This document shows positions 1 to 10,922 of a stretch of 64,000 bases of DNA, one piece after another. Position 1 is the stretch's first letter. Every line of letters starts with the position of its first letter. Location of the stretch: NCBI RefSeq assembly GCF_000614125.1, contig NZ_BAKJ01000006.1:62001-126000 (forward strand), read 5' to 3'. The notes below the pieces were generated by a model, which was not told the origin of the DNA, did no database searches, and worked only from the letters and a program-made list of their open reading frames with translations. Source of the stretch: Bacteroides rodentium JCM 16496. Lineage in GTDB: Bacteria > Bacteroidota > Bacteroidia > Bacteroidales > Bacteroidaceae. A program made the position numbers and the translations under genes.

Positions 1-2673
1 CGCCGCGAGATTACCGTGCCCGCCGACTGGAAGAACAAGGACATCATCGCCCATTTCGGCTCTGTCACCTCTAATATGTATCTGTGGGTGAACGGTCGTT
101 ATGTAGGTTATAGTGAAGACAGCAAGCTCGAAGCCGAATTCGACCTGACCCCTTACCTGAAGCCCGGCCAGAAGAATTTGATTGCTTTTCAGGTATTCCG
201 CTGGTGCGACGGTACCTACCTCGAAGACCAGGACTTCTTCCGCTACAGCGGTGTAGGCCGTGATTGCTATCTTTATGCCCGCGACAAGAAACGCATTCAG
301 GACATCCGCGTCACTCCCGACCTGGATGCCGACTACCGCAACGGTTCCTTGAGAGTGCAGCTCGATGTGAAGGGGGGCGGCAACGTCAGCCTTGAACTGC
401 TGGATGCTGCCGGAAAGCAGGTGGCTACAGCTGCTGCCAAAGGCAGTGGCACTGTCCTGATAAATGTGGAGAATCCTCATAAATGGACGGCAGAAACACC
501 CTACTTGTATACTCTGCATGCCACCCTGCAAGGCAGCAGTGAAGTGATTCCCGTTAAGGTAGGTTTCCGCAAGATAGAGCTGACAGGCAACCAGATTCTG
601 GTCAACGGACAGCCTGTTCTCTTCAAGGGTGCCGATCGCCACGAACTGGACCCGGACGGCGGCTATGTCATCTCCCGTGAACGTATGCTGCAGGACATCC
701 AGGTGATGAAGCAATTCAACTTAAACGCCGTGCGCACCTGCCACTATCCCGACAACAATCTTTGGTATGACCTTTGCGACCAGTACGGCATCTATGTAGT
801 GGCAGAAGCGAATATCGAATCTCACGGGATGGGTTACGGAGAAGAAACCCTTGCCAAGCGTGATGATTATAGAAAAGCGCACTTGGAGCGCAACCAGCGC
901 AACGTGCAGCGCAGTTTCAACCATCCCAGCATCATCTTCTGGTCACTCGGCAACGAAGCCGGCTATGGTCCTAACTTCGAGGCCGCCTACGACTGGGTGA
1001 AAGCCGAAGACCCCAGCCGTGCCTGCCAGTACGAGCAAGCCGGCAAGACAGGCAAGACTGACATTTACTGCCCCATGTACTATGGTTATGAGGGTTGCCG
1101 GAAGTATTGCGAGGATGCCTCCATGACGAAACCTCTCATTCAGTGCGAATACGCTCACGCCATGGGCAACTCCGAAGGAGGCTTCAAGGAGTACTGGGAT
1201 TTGGTTCGCAAGTATCCCAAATACCAAGGTGGCTTTATCTGGGATTTCGTCGACCAGTCTCCCCGCTGGACGGGCAAGAACGGCAAGATGATTTATGCCT
1301 ACGGCGGCGACTTCAACCGCTTCGACGCCAGTGACGGCAACTTCTGCGACAACGGCCTTATCAGCCCCGACCGTGTGCCCAACCCTCACATGTACGAAGT
1401 GGGGCGTATCTATCAGGACATCTGGACTACTCCGGCCGACTTGGAGAACGGTGAAATCAATGTGTTCAACGAGTACTTCTTCCGCGACCTCTCTGCCTAC
1501 TACATGGAGTGGGAGGTGCTGAAAGGCGGCAAAGTGATGCGTACCGGTCGTGTGGACAATCTGAATGTAGCCCCCCGGCAGACTGCCAAAGTCAGACTGG
1601 ACTTGGGCAAGACCTGCCAATGTACCGAATGGCTGCTAAACGTTTCCTACAAGCTGAAGAATCGCGAGGGGCTGCTTCCCGCCGGCCATGTGGTGGCCAA
1701 GGACCAGCTGACACTCAATCCCTACAAGGCTCCTTCCATGGAACTGAAGAACTGCGTGCAGAGCAATGTAGAGGTAGTGGCTCCCCAAGTGCAGGATAAC
1801 GATTGGAAGTATCTTATCGTTTCCGGTGATGCGTTCCGGGTAGAAATCAACAAGCACAACGGTTACCTGACCAAGTACGAAGTGAACGGACAGAATATGA
1901 TTAAGGACGGTGAGGCCCTGACGCCCAATTTCTGGCGTGCTCCGACCGACAATGATTTCGGTGCGGGCCTGCAACGCAAGTACATCGCTTGGAAGAATCC
2001 GGAAATCAAGCTGACTTCTTTCAACCAGCGTACGGAGAACAATCAGGTTATCGTAGAATCGGCTTATGACATGCCGGGTGTTTCCGCCAAGTTGGCCCTG
2101 ACGTATGTCATCAACAACGCCGGTGCCATCAAGATAACCCAGAAGCTGACAGCCGACAAGAATGCCAAAGTATCGAACATGTTCCGTTTCGGTCTGCAGA
2201 TGCCCATGCCCCGCAGTTTCGAAACAGTCGAATACTACGGACGCGGCCCGGTTGAGAACTATAGCGACCGTAACCACTGCACAGATTTAGGCATCTATCG
2301 CCAGAGCGTGACAGAGCAGTTCTATCCTTATATCCGTCCGCAGGAAAACGGAACAAAGACCGATATCCGCTGGTGGAAGATGTTGAATCAGTCCGGCAAT
2401 GGCATCAAGATTGTGGCCGAAGCCCCCTTCTCCGCATCTGCCTTGCACTATACCATCGAGTCTTTGGACGAGGGTTTGGACAAGCAGCAGGGACACTCGC
2501 AAGAAGTGGAAGAGGCTGATTTGACTAATCTCTGTATCGACAAGGTACAAGCCGGTCTGGGTTGTGAGGACAGCTGGGGACGTATTGCACGTCCGGAGTA
2601 CTTGGTGCCATACGCTGATTATGAGTTTACGTTCATCCTTTCTCCCGTGTGCCACAGCATCGGAATAGAATAA
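1..2673 (+). CDS. GH2 beta-galactosidase, LacZ-like, 5' end cut by the window
   Basis: This glycoside hydrolase family 2 enzyme removes non-reducing terminal beta-galactose from glycans. The reading frame is open from base 1 with no convincing start, so the N-terminus lies outside the window; 890 residues are present. The family's sugar-binding, Ig-like and TIM-barrel parts follow in order. The acid/base Glu is in SLGNEAGYG (codon 319 of the fragment) and the nucleophile Glu in QCEYAHAMGNS (codon 383). The aromatic motif GGFIWDFVDQS follows, and the last 280 residues look like the beta-galactosidase small-chain domain (NFWRAPTDNDFG). Compared with LacZ (about 1,020 residues), roughly 130-200 residues are missing. 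It converges on the HTCS gene and probably belongs to the adjoining polysaccharide locus. The GH2 family call is sure; the natural substrate is not. Confidence 0.93.
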   Translation, partial: RREITVPADWKNKDIIAHFGSVTSNMYLWVNGRYVGYSEDSKLEAEFDLTPYLKPGQKNLIAFQVFRWCDGTYLEDQDFFRYSGVGRDCYLYARDKKRIQDIRVTPDLDADYRNGSLRVQLDVKGGGNVSLELLDAAGKQVATAAAKGSGTVLINVENPHKWTAETPYLYTLHATLQGSSEVIPVKVGFRKIELTGNQILVNGQPVLFKGADRHELDPDGGYVISRERMLQDIQVMKQFNLNAVRTCHYPDNNLWYDLCDQYGIYVVAEANIESHGMGYGEETLAKRDDYRKAHLERNQRNVQRSFNHPSIIFWSLGNEAGYGPNFEAAYDWVKAEDPSRACQYEQAGKTGKTDIYCPMYYGYEGCRKYCEDASMTKPLIQCEYAHAMGNSEGGFKEYWDLVRKYPKYQGGFIWDFVDQSPRWTGKNGKMIYAYGGDFNRFDASDGNFCDNGLISPDRVPNPHMYEVGRIYQDIWTTPADLENGEINVFNEYFFRDLSAYYMEWEVLKGGKVMRTGRVDNLNVAPRQTAKVRLDLGKTCQCTEWLLNVSYKLKNREGLLPAGHVVAKDQLTLNPYKAPSMELKNCVQSNVEVVAPQVQDNDWKYLIVSGDAFRVEINKHNGYLTKYEVNGQNMIKDGEALTPNFWRAPTDNDFGAGLQRKYIAWKNPEIKLTSFNQRTENNQVIVESAYDMPGVSAKLALTYVINNAGAIKITQKLTADKNAKVSNMFRFGLQMPMPRSFETVEYYGRGPVENYSDRNHCTDLGIYRQSVTEQFYPYIRPQENGTKTDIRWWKMLNQSGNGIKIVAEAPFSASALHYTIESLDEGLDKQQGHSQEVEEADLTNLCIDKVQAGLGCEDSWGRIARPEYLVPYADYEFTFILSPVCHSIGIE

Positions 2674-2715
2674 CATTTACTGCGTACTGAGCCACTGGTT
2701 TCATAACATAGCAGC

Positions 2716-2841
2716 GGGTATGTCGAAACTGGTATTCACCACAGATTACACAGATTTGCACAGATAAGTATCTTTGATTATCAGTAGATTAATCTCATTC
2801 TGTGTTAATCTGTGTAATCTGTGGTGAATTCTGACACACCC
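2716..2841. repeat. Dispersed 126-bp palindromic element, copy 1
   Basis: The ends are inverted repeats: the left arm contains ATTCACCACAGATTACACAG and the right arm its complement, with GGGTATGTC and GACACACCC at the extreme ends. The centre is a loop of about 35 bases. A second copy with few differences lies at 54139-54263. It sits between the convergent GH2 and HTCS genes. The rest of this gap (2674-2888) holds no gene that I can see. Confidence 0.85.
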
Positions 2842-2888
2842 GCTTTGCTATTGATACTTTACTTGCTTCGGCAATACCATGTGTCGTT

Positions 2889-5800
2889 TTATGTATTCTG
2901 TAGCTTCACATACTCCGACGGTGCCATTCCGAACTCACTCTTGAAACATTGTCTGAAATAGGTGACGCTACTGAATCCTATCATATAGGAGATTTCCGAT
3001 ATGGAGTATTTCCCGGAGAGTAACAGTCTCACCCCGTTCCTCATCTTTACCTTACGGATAAATTCGTTGGCAGACATATCCGCTACTCCCTTTATCTTCC
3101 GGTAGAGGGTGGAATGACTCATGCACATTTTATCGGCAATAAAGGCAATGTCCATCTTCTCCATTTCCAGGTTATCTTCGATGATTTGGGTGATGCGCTG
3201 CAAGAATTCGTTGTCCAATGGATTTAATATATCGGTGTTTTCTGTTGCCGGCTCCGTGGAATGTGGGATAACTGCCGTCAGGCTGGCTGCCAGTTTCTTG
3301 CGTGCTTCCAGCAGGTTGTTGATACGGCTGTGCAACAACTTGGCACTGAACGGCTTCGTCAGGTAGGAATCTGCACCGGCTGTATAGCCCTCTTCCTTAT
3401 CATGCAGGGAGTCTTTGGCTGTCAGTAATATAATGGGGATATGACTGGTCCGTATATCATCTTTTACCGACCGGCAAAGTTGGATACCGTCCATCACCGG
3501 CATCATGATGTCGCTGACGATGATGCTGGGAATCCGCTCCTGCGCCAGTGTCCAGCCTTCACTGCCGTCTTCTGCCGTCAGTATATCGAAATCGTCGCTG
3601 AGGGAGTGGCGTATGTATTTACGTATGTCGGGGTTGTCTTCTACCACGAGTAGCAGTGGACGGGCATCTTCCGGTTGCTCTTCCGCTATCCGGTTCTCTT
3701 CCGTTGACGGGCTCTCTTCGGTTGCTGCCTTTGACGGATGTACATCGTTGTGCAGGGCATTGGGATAAATATTGTCTGTCAGGAGGCGTAATCTGAAGGT
3801 AGTACCTACTTCCAGCCGGCTGGTGACGTCGAGGGTGGCTTCGTGCAAGTCCGCCAGCCCTTTCACCAACGCCAGTCCGATGCCCGAACCGGAAGCCTGG
3901 TATTGGCTGTTGGCTTGGTAGTAGCGTTCGAAGATGTGCGGCAGGGCTTCCGGGGCTATTCCATGTCCGGTGTCGCTGACACTGATTTCCGTATACTTCA
4001 CACCACTTTCTTCCACAGCGGCCAAGGTGAGCGTAATGTCACCTTCCGAGGTATATTTGGCTGCATTGGACAAGAGGTTGTTCAAAATAGTGGTCAGCAT
4101 GTCCGCGTCATAGAAGAGTTGGGTTTCTTCTGTGTCGATGCAGACATGGAAGTTGACTTTGGGATTATGGTTCAGCTCTTTGTAACGCAATCCTATTTCC
4201 TGCACCAGCTCAGAGAGGTCACCCCGTGCCACGGATAATTTACGGTTTTGGGTTTCTGTTTTCCGGAACTCCAGTATGCCGTTGATAAGGTTCAGCAGAC
4301 GGGCGGCACTGTCATGTATGATGCTGATTTTGTTGGCATGTTTGGGAGACAGGCTGTTGTCACTGAGCAAATTTTCCAGCGGCCCCAATATCAGCGTGAG
4401 GGGAGTGCGCAACTCGTGTGTGATGTTGGTATAGAAACGGAGGCGCTCGTCATTCAGTTCCTGCTTGTTCTGGCTGTTTTTACGTTCCACTTCAAGACTG
4501 CTCTCCAAGTCCAGCTTACGCTTATAGAAGCTGATTATGATATAGATAAAGGTAACGGCTATAAAGAGATATACCAATTTGGCATACCATGCCAGCCAGA
4601 AGGGAGGACGAATGGTGATGGGCAGGGTGGCTATCTTTTCCTCCCATTCCTGGTTGCGGAGCCGGGTCCTTACTTTGAAGCGGTATTTTCCGGGAGGAAT
4701 GTTACGGAAAGTAACCTGATTCTCTCCTTGCGTACTATACCATACATCTTCCAGCCCTTCCATCATATAGGCGAATTCTACTTGTGGATTCTGGGTATAG
4801 TCCAGCACATTGAATGAAATCTTGAAAGTATTCGCGTCATACGGCAGTGCAATCTTCCCGGAGGCCAGTGGAAGTGATATTTCCACATCCTTGCTTTCCG
4901 TTTGTTTGCTATATACAAAGAAGCGAGTGATGGTGACGGGAGCTATGATTTGCGCGGCCGAGAGTGAGGACGGGTCGAAATGGCATGTGCCGTTTTGCGA
5001 ACCGAAGTAAAGTTTGCCTTCAGCATCCCGTGCAGATGCTCCGTCCATGAAGTCGCCCAAGGGAATGCCGTCGCGGTGGTCGTAGTTATAGAACATCTTC
5101 TGACTTTCGTTCAGCCGGGATATACCGGCATTGGTGCTTATCCAGATATTACCGTCTCGGTCCTCGCAGACAGCACGTACTTGTGTATTTACCAGCCCTT
5201 CGGCATTGCTGAAGGTAAGATAGTCGTCGGGTGTCCGGGTATCTTGAAAGAGAATGGCACCTTCGCGTGTAGCTGCCCATACGCGTCCTTGCGAATCGTT
5301 TGTCAAGGAGTTGACTGCATTCGAAGGAAATCCGTTGTCTTTCTGATGATTCACCAGCCGCTTTCCTTGCGAGTCGAAGACGAAGATGCCTTTGCCGAAA
5401 GTCCCTACCCATAGTTTACCTTGTGAGTCGCGGCAGATGCCTTGTATGATATGGTCTCCCAACTGTTCGTTTACAGATTCTTCACGGGTCAGCTTTTCAT
5501 TGTAGAAGGAGTATACCCCGTTTCGGCTGCCTATCCATAGCTTCCCGTCCGGTTCCTCATAAAAGCACCGTACGTCTGCAGGTTGTGAATCGCTGTCGTG
5601 GACTTGTATGAATTGTCTTTTTTCCGGTTCGTAGTAGAACAGTCCTGCTTCCCAGGTGCCTATCCATATTCTTTTCTTACTGTCCTCGCGGATGGCTCTG
5701 ATGTAGGCATGCGGGTGTGAGGAGGAGGTTGGCAGGGGGATTACCTGTATTCTCTCTCCTTTCTTGTAAAGTGCCAATTCGCTTTCTCCCCCCATCCACA

Positions 5801-6956
5801 ACTGTTGTTTGTGGTCTATACAGAGGCTCCACACTTGCTTGTAACGGGTTTTCCCTTGCTTCTCCGTCGTATAGCGCAACGTGCTGAATATGCTTGGTTC
5901 ATAGCTGATGAAGTCCAGTCCGTCACGGTAATTGCCTATCCAGATGTTGCCGAAGGAGTCTTGCAGCATACGCCTCACGTATGGCCCGGTGAGCCCGTAT
6001 TCATCGTTGGTGGCGCTAATGTTTCGGAAGCGGATATTCCGGGCATCCGTGAAGGTGTTGCTTTGCATGTTCAGTATGCTGATTCCTCCCATGCTGGTGC
6101 CAAACCAAAGGTCGCCGTTCTTCATCTGCTTGATGTCCATGACCGTTCCGGGAAGCAGGGAATACTCATCTTCCTCGTTATGCCTGAATGCGGTGAACTG
6201 CTGGGTGGCAGGATTGAAAAGGGCGGCTCCTTTGTTGGTTCCTACCCATACGTTTTTGTTACGGTCGATGCAGATGGAATAGACTTCATCGCCGGGGATG
6301 CTGTTTGGATTGTGCGGGTCGTGCCGGTAGTTGCGGAACGTATTTCTCTTCATGTCGATGATGCTTAGTCCATCGGTCACGTGTCCTATATAGAGATTGC
6401 CTTCTCCGTCATCCAGTCCGGTCCAATAGCGTCCGGGCAGTCCTTTTATGGTCTTATAGTTATATGCGGCAGAAAACTGGTTTTTCTGTGTATCATAGTG
6501 CTGTATCCCCATGTGATAGTGGGTAATCCAGATCCCTCCGTCCGACGCCCGGGCGAGGTAGGGAATGTCATTACTGGCAAGCTGGCTTTCTCCGGTCTTT
6601 AAGCAGGTGATTTTTTCCGATTCATAATCAAAGCAGCACAATCCGTCGCGTTGGGTACCTATCCATATCTTGTCTTGTTTGGGGTCGGCAAGCAGGGCGT
6701 TCAGCTCATTGCTGCTCAGTCCGGAATTGCTTTTATTGTAAACAATGAACTGCTGCCCGTCGAAACGGTTCAACCCCGATTCGGTAGCTATCCAGATATA
6801 TCCTTTCCGGTCTTGGGTAAGACTGACTATATAGTTGTTGGAAAGTCCGTCGTCTACTCCCAAGTGGGATATACGGTAGGGTTGGGCCGATACGTTGGCA
6901 GATGCGGCCAACACACTTAGGAAGAAGACTATAAAGATAATGCCGGTGTGTTTCAT
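2889..6956 (-). CDS. Hybrid two-component system regulator (HTCS), 1,355 aa
   Basis: This is a one-protein sensor and transcription factor that in Bacteroides controls polysaccharide utilization loci, usually by binding an oligosaccharide in the periplasm. A signal peptide (MKHTGIIFIVFFLSVL) is followed by many two-component propeller repeats (IWIATESGLNRFDG and similar). Next come a Y_Y_Y domain, a membrane segment near residue 800, and a histidine kinase with phospho-His in NITHELRTPLTLI near 847. The ATPase domain follows, then a receiver with its Asp in SDIMMPVMDG near 1149, and a C-terminal AraC helix-turn-helix. I chose the Met at 6956 because a -7 box lies at 6979-6986, so the Met at 6992 would be upstream of the promoter. 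It is divergent from susC pair 1, its most likely target. No frameshift is seen. Confidence 0.95.
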   Translation of the reverse strand: MKHTGIIFIVFFLSVLAASANVSAQPYRISHLGVDDGLSNNYIVSLTQDRKGYIWIATESGLNRFDGQQFIVYNKSNSGLSSNELNALLADPKQDKIWIGTQRDGLCCFDYESEKITCLKTGESQLASNDIPYLARASDGGIWITHYHMGIQHYDTQKNQFSAAYNYKTIKGLPGRYWTGLDDGEGNLYIGHVTDGLSIIDMKRNTFRNYRHDPHNPNSIPGDEVYSICIDRNKNVWVGTNKGAALFNPATQQFTAFRHNEEDEYSLLPGTVMDIKQMKNGDLWFGTSMGGISILNMQSNTFTDARNIRFRNISATNDEYGLTGPYVRRMLQDSFGNIWIGNYRDGLDFISYEPSIFSTLRYTTEKQGKTRYKQVWSLCIDHKQQLWMGGESELALYKKGERIQVIPLPTSSSHPHAYIRAIREDSKKRIWIGTWEAGLFYYEPEKRQFIQVHDSDSQPADVRCFYEEPDGKLWIGSRNGVYSFYNEKLTREESVNEQLGDHIIQGICRDSQGKLWVGTFGKGIFVFDSQGKRLVNHQKDNGFPSNAVNSLTNDSQGRVWAATREGAILFQDTRTPDDYLTFSNAEGLVNTQVRAVCEDRDGNIWISTNAGISRLNESQKMFYNYDHRDGIPLGDFMDGASARDAEGKLYFGSQNGTCHFDPSSLSAAQIIAPVTITRFFVYSKQTESKDVEISLPLASGKIALPYDANTFKISFNVLDYTQNPQVEFAYMMEGLEDVWYSTQGENQVTFRNIPPGKYRFKVRTRLRNQEWEEKIATLPITIRPPFWLAWYAKLVYLFIAVTFIYIIISFYKRKLDLESSLEVERKNSQNKQELNDERLRFYTNITHELRTPLTLILGPLENLLSDNSLSPKHANKISIIHDSAARLLNLINGILEFRKTETQNRKLSVARGDLSELVQEIGLRYKELNHNPKVNFHVCIDTEETQLFYDADMLTTILNNLLSNAAKYTSEGDITLTLAAVEESGVKYTEISVSDTGHGIAPEALPHIFERYYQANSQYQASGSGIGLALVKGLADLHEATLDVTSRLEVGTTFRLRLLTDNIYPNALHNDVHPSKAATEESPSTEENRIAEEQPEDARPLLLVVEDNPDIRKYIRHSLSDDFDILTAEDGSEGWTLAQERIPSIIVSDIMMPVMDGIQLCRSVKDDIRTSHIPIILLTAKDSLHDKEEGYTAGADSYLTKPFSAKLLHSRINNLLEARKKLAASLTAVIPHSTEPATENTDILNPLDNEFLQRITQIIEDNLEMEKMDIAFIADKMCMSHSTLYRKIKGVADMSANEFIRKVKMRNGVRLLLSGKYSISEISYMIGFSSVTYFRQCFKSEFGMAPSEYVKLQNT

Positions 6957-6978
6957 GGTATGCTTTATTTTGATGGAA

Positions 6979-6986
6979 CAAAAGTA
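6979..6986 (-). promoter_or_regulatory. -7 promoter box (TACTTTTG) of the HTCS gene
   Basis: On the minus strand the sequence matches TAnnTTTG, the Bacteroides -7 element, 23 bases before the chosen start codon. I see no TTTG at the expected -33 position, which is common for regulator genes. Confidence 0.5.
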
Positions 6987-7590
6987 GCACATTTCTTTGA
7001 ATTATCTTTTTATGGAGGGAGGTAGAAATTCGGCATAATAGGGTTGAAAAATCGTCAAGTGCAGGCTTGTAGTTTGTGGTAGTGGCTGTTTTTTGTTTTT
7101 CTGTGAGCAATTTATCGGTTACTGCAAAAAGTGCACAGTGACTTTGCAGTGGTAAGTTGTTGGTGGTTAGTGCATTTATCTGCCGATTAAAAAAAGCAAA
7201 TTCCCCGGCATTCGAGCATGCCGGGGATGGGTTGTTATAAGTGACAGGGATTAACCTATGCGTTATGTATAGCCATTGCATGAATTATTTTCGTCATCTC
7301 ATATAAAAAATCGTCATGGAACGATAAATAAATGGTCAAAAATACACTTATTGATGGGCATGAATGATTTTCTGCCCTTTCTGCTTAATTTTTCTCTCCT
7401 TAATATTATAATGTTTCTTTAAGTTTGCGTTGGAAATCGAAAACAACTATTAAATCTTCAATACTTATGAAAACATAAAATTAACCTTTGTTGAGAATAT
7501 CGGAAGTATAAAGCTCACCTTTATATATAGATAAGGAATAACAAGAGAGAAAATATCAATTACCTTACTCATCTAATAATAAAGAAAACG
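6987..7590. other. 600-bp divergent regulatory gap between HTCS and susC
   Basis: No protein gene is visible. The gap holds an inverted repeat ACTGCAAA (7121-7128) / TTTGCAGT (7143-7150), a strong GC hairpin at 7202-7227, a minus-strand -7-like box TATTTTTG (7344-7337), and an AT-rich leader before susC. The HTCS binding site and the susC promoter should lie here, but I cannot place them. Confidence 0.5.
7189..7227 (-). terminator. Hairpin with T-run on the minus strand inside the HTCS/susC gap
   Basis: TCCCCGGCAT (7202-7211) pairs perfectly with ATGCCGGGGA (7218-7227). On the minus strand a run of seven T follows after a few bases (7195-7189). No minus-strand protein gene ends here, so it may close a small RNA that starts nearer susC, or it may only be a leader hairpin. 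Confidence 0.45.
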
Positions 7591-10500
7591 ATGAATCTTA
7601 ATTCTTTCAAAAGAAATCGCAAGGCTCTTACAGCCTTATTGATCTGCACGGGTTTCATAACAACCCATCCTTGGCGGCGTTTGCCGGGGATAATGTTCCT
7701 GCAGTGCAGATGGTCCAACAACAGAAACAATCTGTTTCGGGTATAGTAAAAGACTCCACGGGTGAACCGATTATCGGTGCCAATATCCGTGAAAAAGAAA
7801 ATCCCAGTAATGGTACGATTACCGATATTGACGGTAATTTCAGTCTTAATGTGGCCCCCGGTGCTACATTGGAGATTTCTTTTATCGGTTATAAACTGAC
7901 AGCAGTGAAAGCTACTGCAGGCAAACCGTTGAACGTCATATTGACTGAGGACAATGAAATGCTGGAAGAAGTGGTTGTGGTCGGTTATGGTACCATGCGC
8001 AAGAAGGACTTGACGGGTTCTGTGGTTCAGATTCGTCCTGACAAACTTGCCAATGAGGCTCCTAAAACCGTACAAGATGTGTTACGCGGTACTCCAGGAC
8101 TGAATATCGGTTATAATGCCGATGCAAAGGGAGGCGGTACGATGATGGTGCGTGGACAACGCTCTGTTTATGTGACTGATAAGGAAACTCCTGCCAATGA
8201 TACACATAATACGCCGTTGATTATTCTTGACGGAATGCAGTTCTATGGTGAGCTTTCCGAAATCAATCCGGAAGATATCGGCCAGATAGACGTGTTGAAA
8301 GATGCTTCGGCTGCTGCTATCTATGGTGCCAAAGGAGCTAACGGTGTTATTGTGGTGACTACCAAGAAGGGTAAGATGGGTAAACCGACTATCAATGTCA
8401 GTGCTACCCTTGGTATCAATACCAAGAGTGCCTATCGTGATGTATTCAACGCTTCTGAATACATGCAATACCGCGAGGATTGGTATAAAGTCGGTACATA
8501 CGGCGTGAATCCGGCAACTGGCAAGTACGAAGCTTACCAGACTGGTCAGACCAATCCGGGCTATTATGATCATCCGGACAATTTGGGCCGATATGGAGTT
8601 ACGCAGGACCAATGGATGGCTTACAGTAAGAATGAATCCGGAGAGTCGGCATTGAGCATTTATGCCAAGCGTTTGGGCTTGGAGGATGCTGTGCTGCGGA
8701 ACTTCCTGGCCGGAAAGACTCACGATTGGTATGACCAGACTTTCCGTACCGGTATCAACCAGGACTACAATGCCAGTGTGTCCGGTGCCAGCGAACGTAT
8801 GAGCTACTATATGTCTTTCGGTTATCAAAAGAATGAGGGTGCTGTCAAGGGTAATGATTACAGTGCCATGCGTGCCAACCTGAAGGTGTCCGGTAAAGTG
8901 ACTGACTGGTTGGAAATCGGTGCCAATGTGAATTTCCAGGACCGCACGGATGGAGATATTGCCGTCAGTCTGGGAACCAACTACTGGGATGCCAATATGC
9001 TGCGCAACAGTCCGTATTCTGACTATACTAACGAAGATGGCAGTTTGGCACAGTATCCGATGGGTAGTACAGTGAAGCGTGGCTATAATTATGAATTCGA
9101 CCGCCAGTATCTTGACTTGGATAAAGGCTATACGGTATTGAATACTATCTTCAATGCTAAAATAAAGTTACCGTTTAATATTACCTATGACTTTAATATA
9201 GCTCCTCGGTATGAATTTTTCCATAACTACTACTTTATGTCGGCCGAGTTGCCGGACAGCAGTCCTACAAGCCGTGGTGTAGACCGTGAGCATAGCAAGC
9301 GTTTTGATTATTCCTTGAATAACACCATTACTTGGGACCAGACTTTTGCTGAAAAGCATCATGTAATATTGACATTGGTACAAGAGGCTGAAGAACGCCG
9401 TTACTGGAATGATAAGATAGAAGCCCGCAATATCTTGCCTTCGGATGCATTGGGTTTCCATAATACTCAGAACGGAACCAAGGATAACAGTAAATTCAAT
9501 ACCAACGACACGCATGAAACGGCTGCCGCTTATCTGGGACGTTTATTCTACTCGTACGATGACCGCTATATGTTCACCGGTACTGTCCGCCGCGACGGTT
9601 ATTGCGCTTTTGGTGCCAATAATCCGTGGGCTACTTTTCCGTCACTTTCCGTAGCGTGGTCATTTGCCAATGAAAAGTTCTTCAAATGGGAACCTATGAG
9701 TACCGGTAAGTTACGTGTGTCTTGGGGTAAGAATGGTAACCGCCAACTGAAAGACCCTTATCTTGCCTTGGCAAATCTGGCTTCGGGCACCGGGGGTACA
9801 ATGGGATATTTTACCGGTTCAGACTATGTGGATATGAAATACCTCAGTGTAGACCGTTTGTCCAATGCTAACCTGCAGTGGGAGAAGACTTCTTCCTGGA
9901 ACTTCGGACTTGATTTCGGTTTCTTGAACGATCGTATCAGTGGTAGTTTGGAAGCCTACTTTATGAAGACCAATGACATGATTATGAGCCAGCGTCTTCC
10001 TGGTTTTTGCGGATTCGGTGAGATTACCACCAACCTGGGTGAAGTGCAGAACAATGGTTTCGAATTCTCTCTGAACACTGTCAATATCAGTAACAGCGAC
10101 TTTGAATGGCGTACTACGTTCGGCTTTGCTTATAATAAGAATCAAATCAAGCATCTCTATTATGAGTATGAGGATGTGTTGGATGAGAATGGTAAGGTGG
10201 TCGGTCGTAAAGAGCAGGATGATACCAGTAATAAATGGTTTATCGGCAAGCCTATCGGTGAGATATGGGATTATAAGGTAACGGGTATCTGGCAGACGGA
10301 TGAAGTGGAAGAAGCTGCCAAGGTAGGTCAGAAACCGGGTGATCCGAAGGTAGAGAACTATTATACGGCTGATGACAAAATCAATGCTGACGGTAGCCGC
10401 ACTCCGGTTTACAATGATAACGACAAGCAGTTCTTGGGTACTACGAATGCTCCTGTCCGTTGGTCTTTGCGTAATGAATTCACTATTCTGAAGAATATAG

Positions 10501-10910
10501 ATTTCTCGTTCAACCTTTATTCTTATATGGGGCATAAGAGCCTTGAAGGTTACTACCTTAACAATGATAATGGAGGTTCCATGATGACCTATGGCTTCAA
10601 TACTTTCAAGAAAGATTATTGGACACCCGAAAATCCGAGCAATACCTACGCACGCCTTGAAGCGCAGGGACCTGATGGCGCAACCGGTGCACAACGTCTT
10701 CATAACCGTAATTTTATTCGTCTGGATAATATTTCTTTGGCCTATACATTACCTCAGAAACTGACGAAAAAATGGCAGATTGACCGTGTGAAACTCTATG
10801 CTACCGTACGTAATGTAGCCACATGGGCTGCCGATTGGGAGTATGCCGACCCTGAAACCGGCGGATTGGCTACCCGCACCTATACATTCGGATTAAATTT
10901 AACCTTCTAA
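7591..10910 (+). CDS. SusC-like TonB-dependent glycan transporter 1 (frameshift in signal peptide)
   Basis: This outer-membrane barrel imports oligosaccharides captured by its SusD partner, using energy from TonB. After the signal region comes a carboxypeptidase-regulatory-like domain (GTITDIDGNFSL), then the TonB-box region EEVVVVGYG, a plug domain with the typical LIILDGM, and a barrel ending in YTFGLNLTF. The ATG at 7591 gives MNLNSFKRNRKALTALLICT, a good signal peptide, but that frame is lost at about 7664-7666. The mature part (LAAFAGDNVPAV onward) is one base out. Restoring one base in the CCC run gives a continuous protein of about 1,106 residues. Without it, the only in-frame start is an unlikely TTG with no signal peptide. 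It is followed 12 bases later by susD. Confidence 0.93.
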
Positions 10911-10922
10911 AAACTTGAAACA

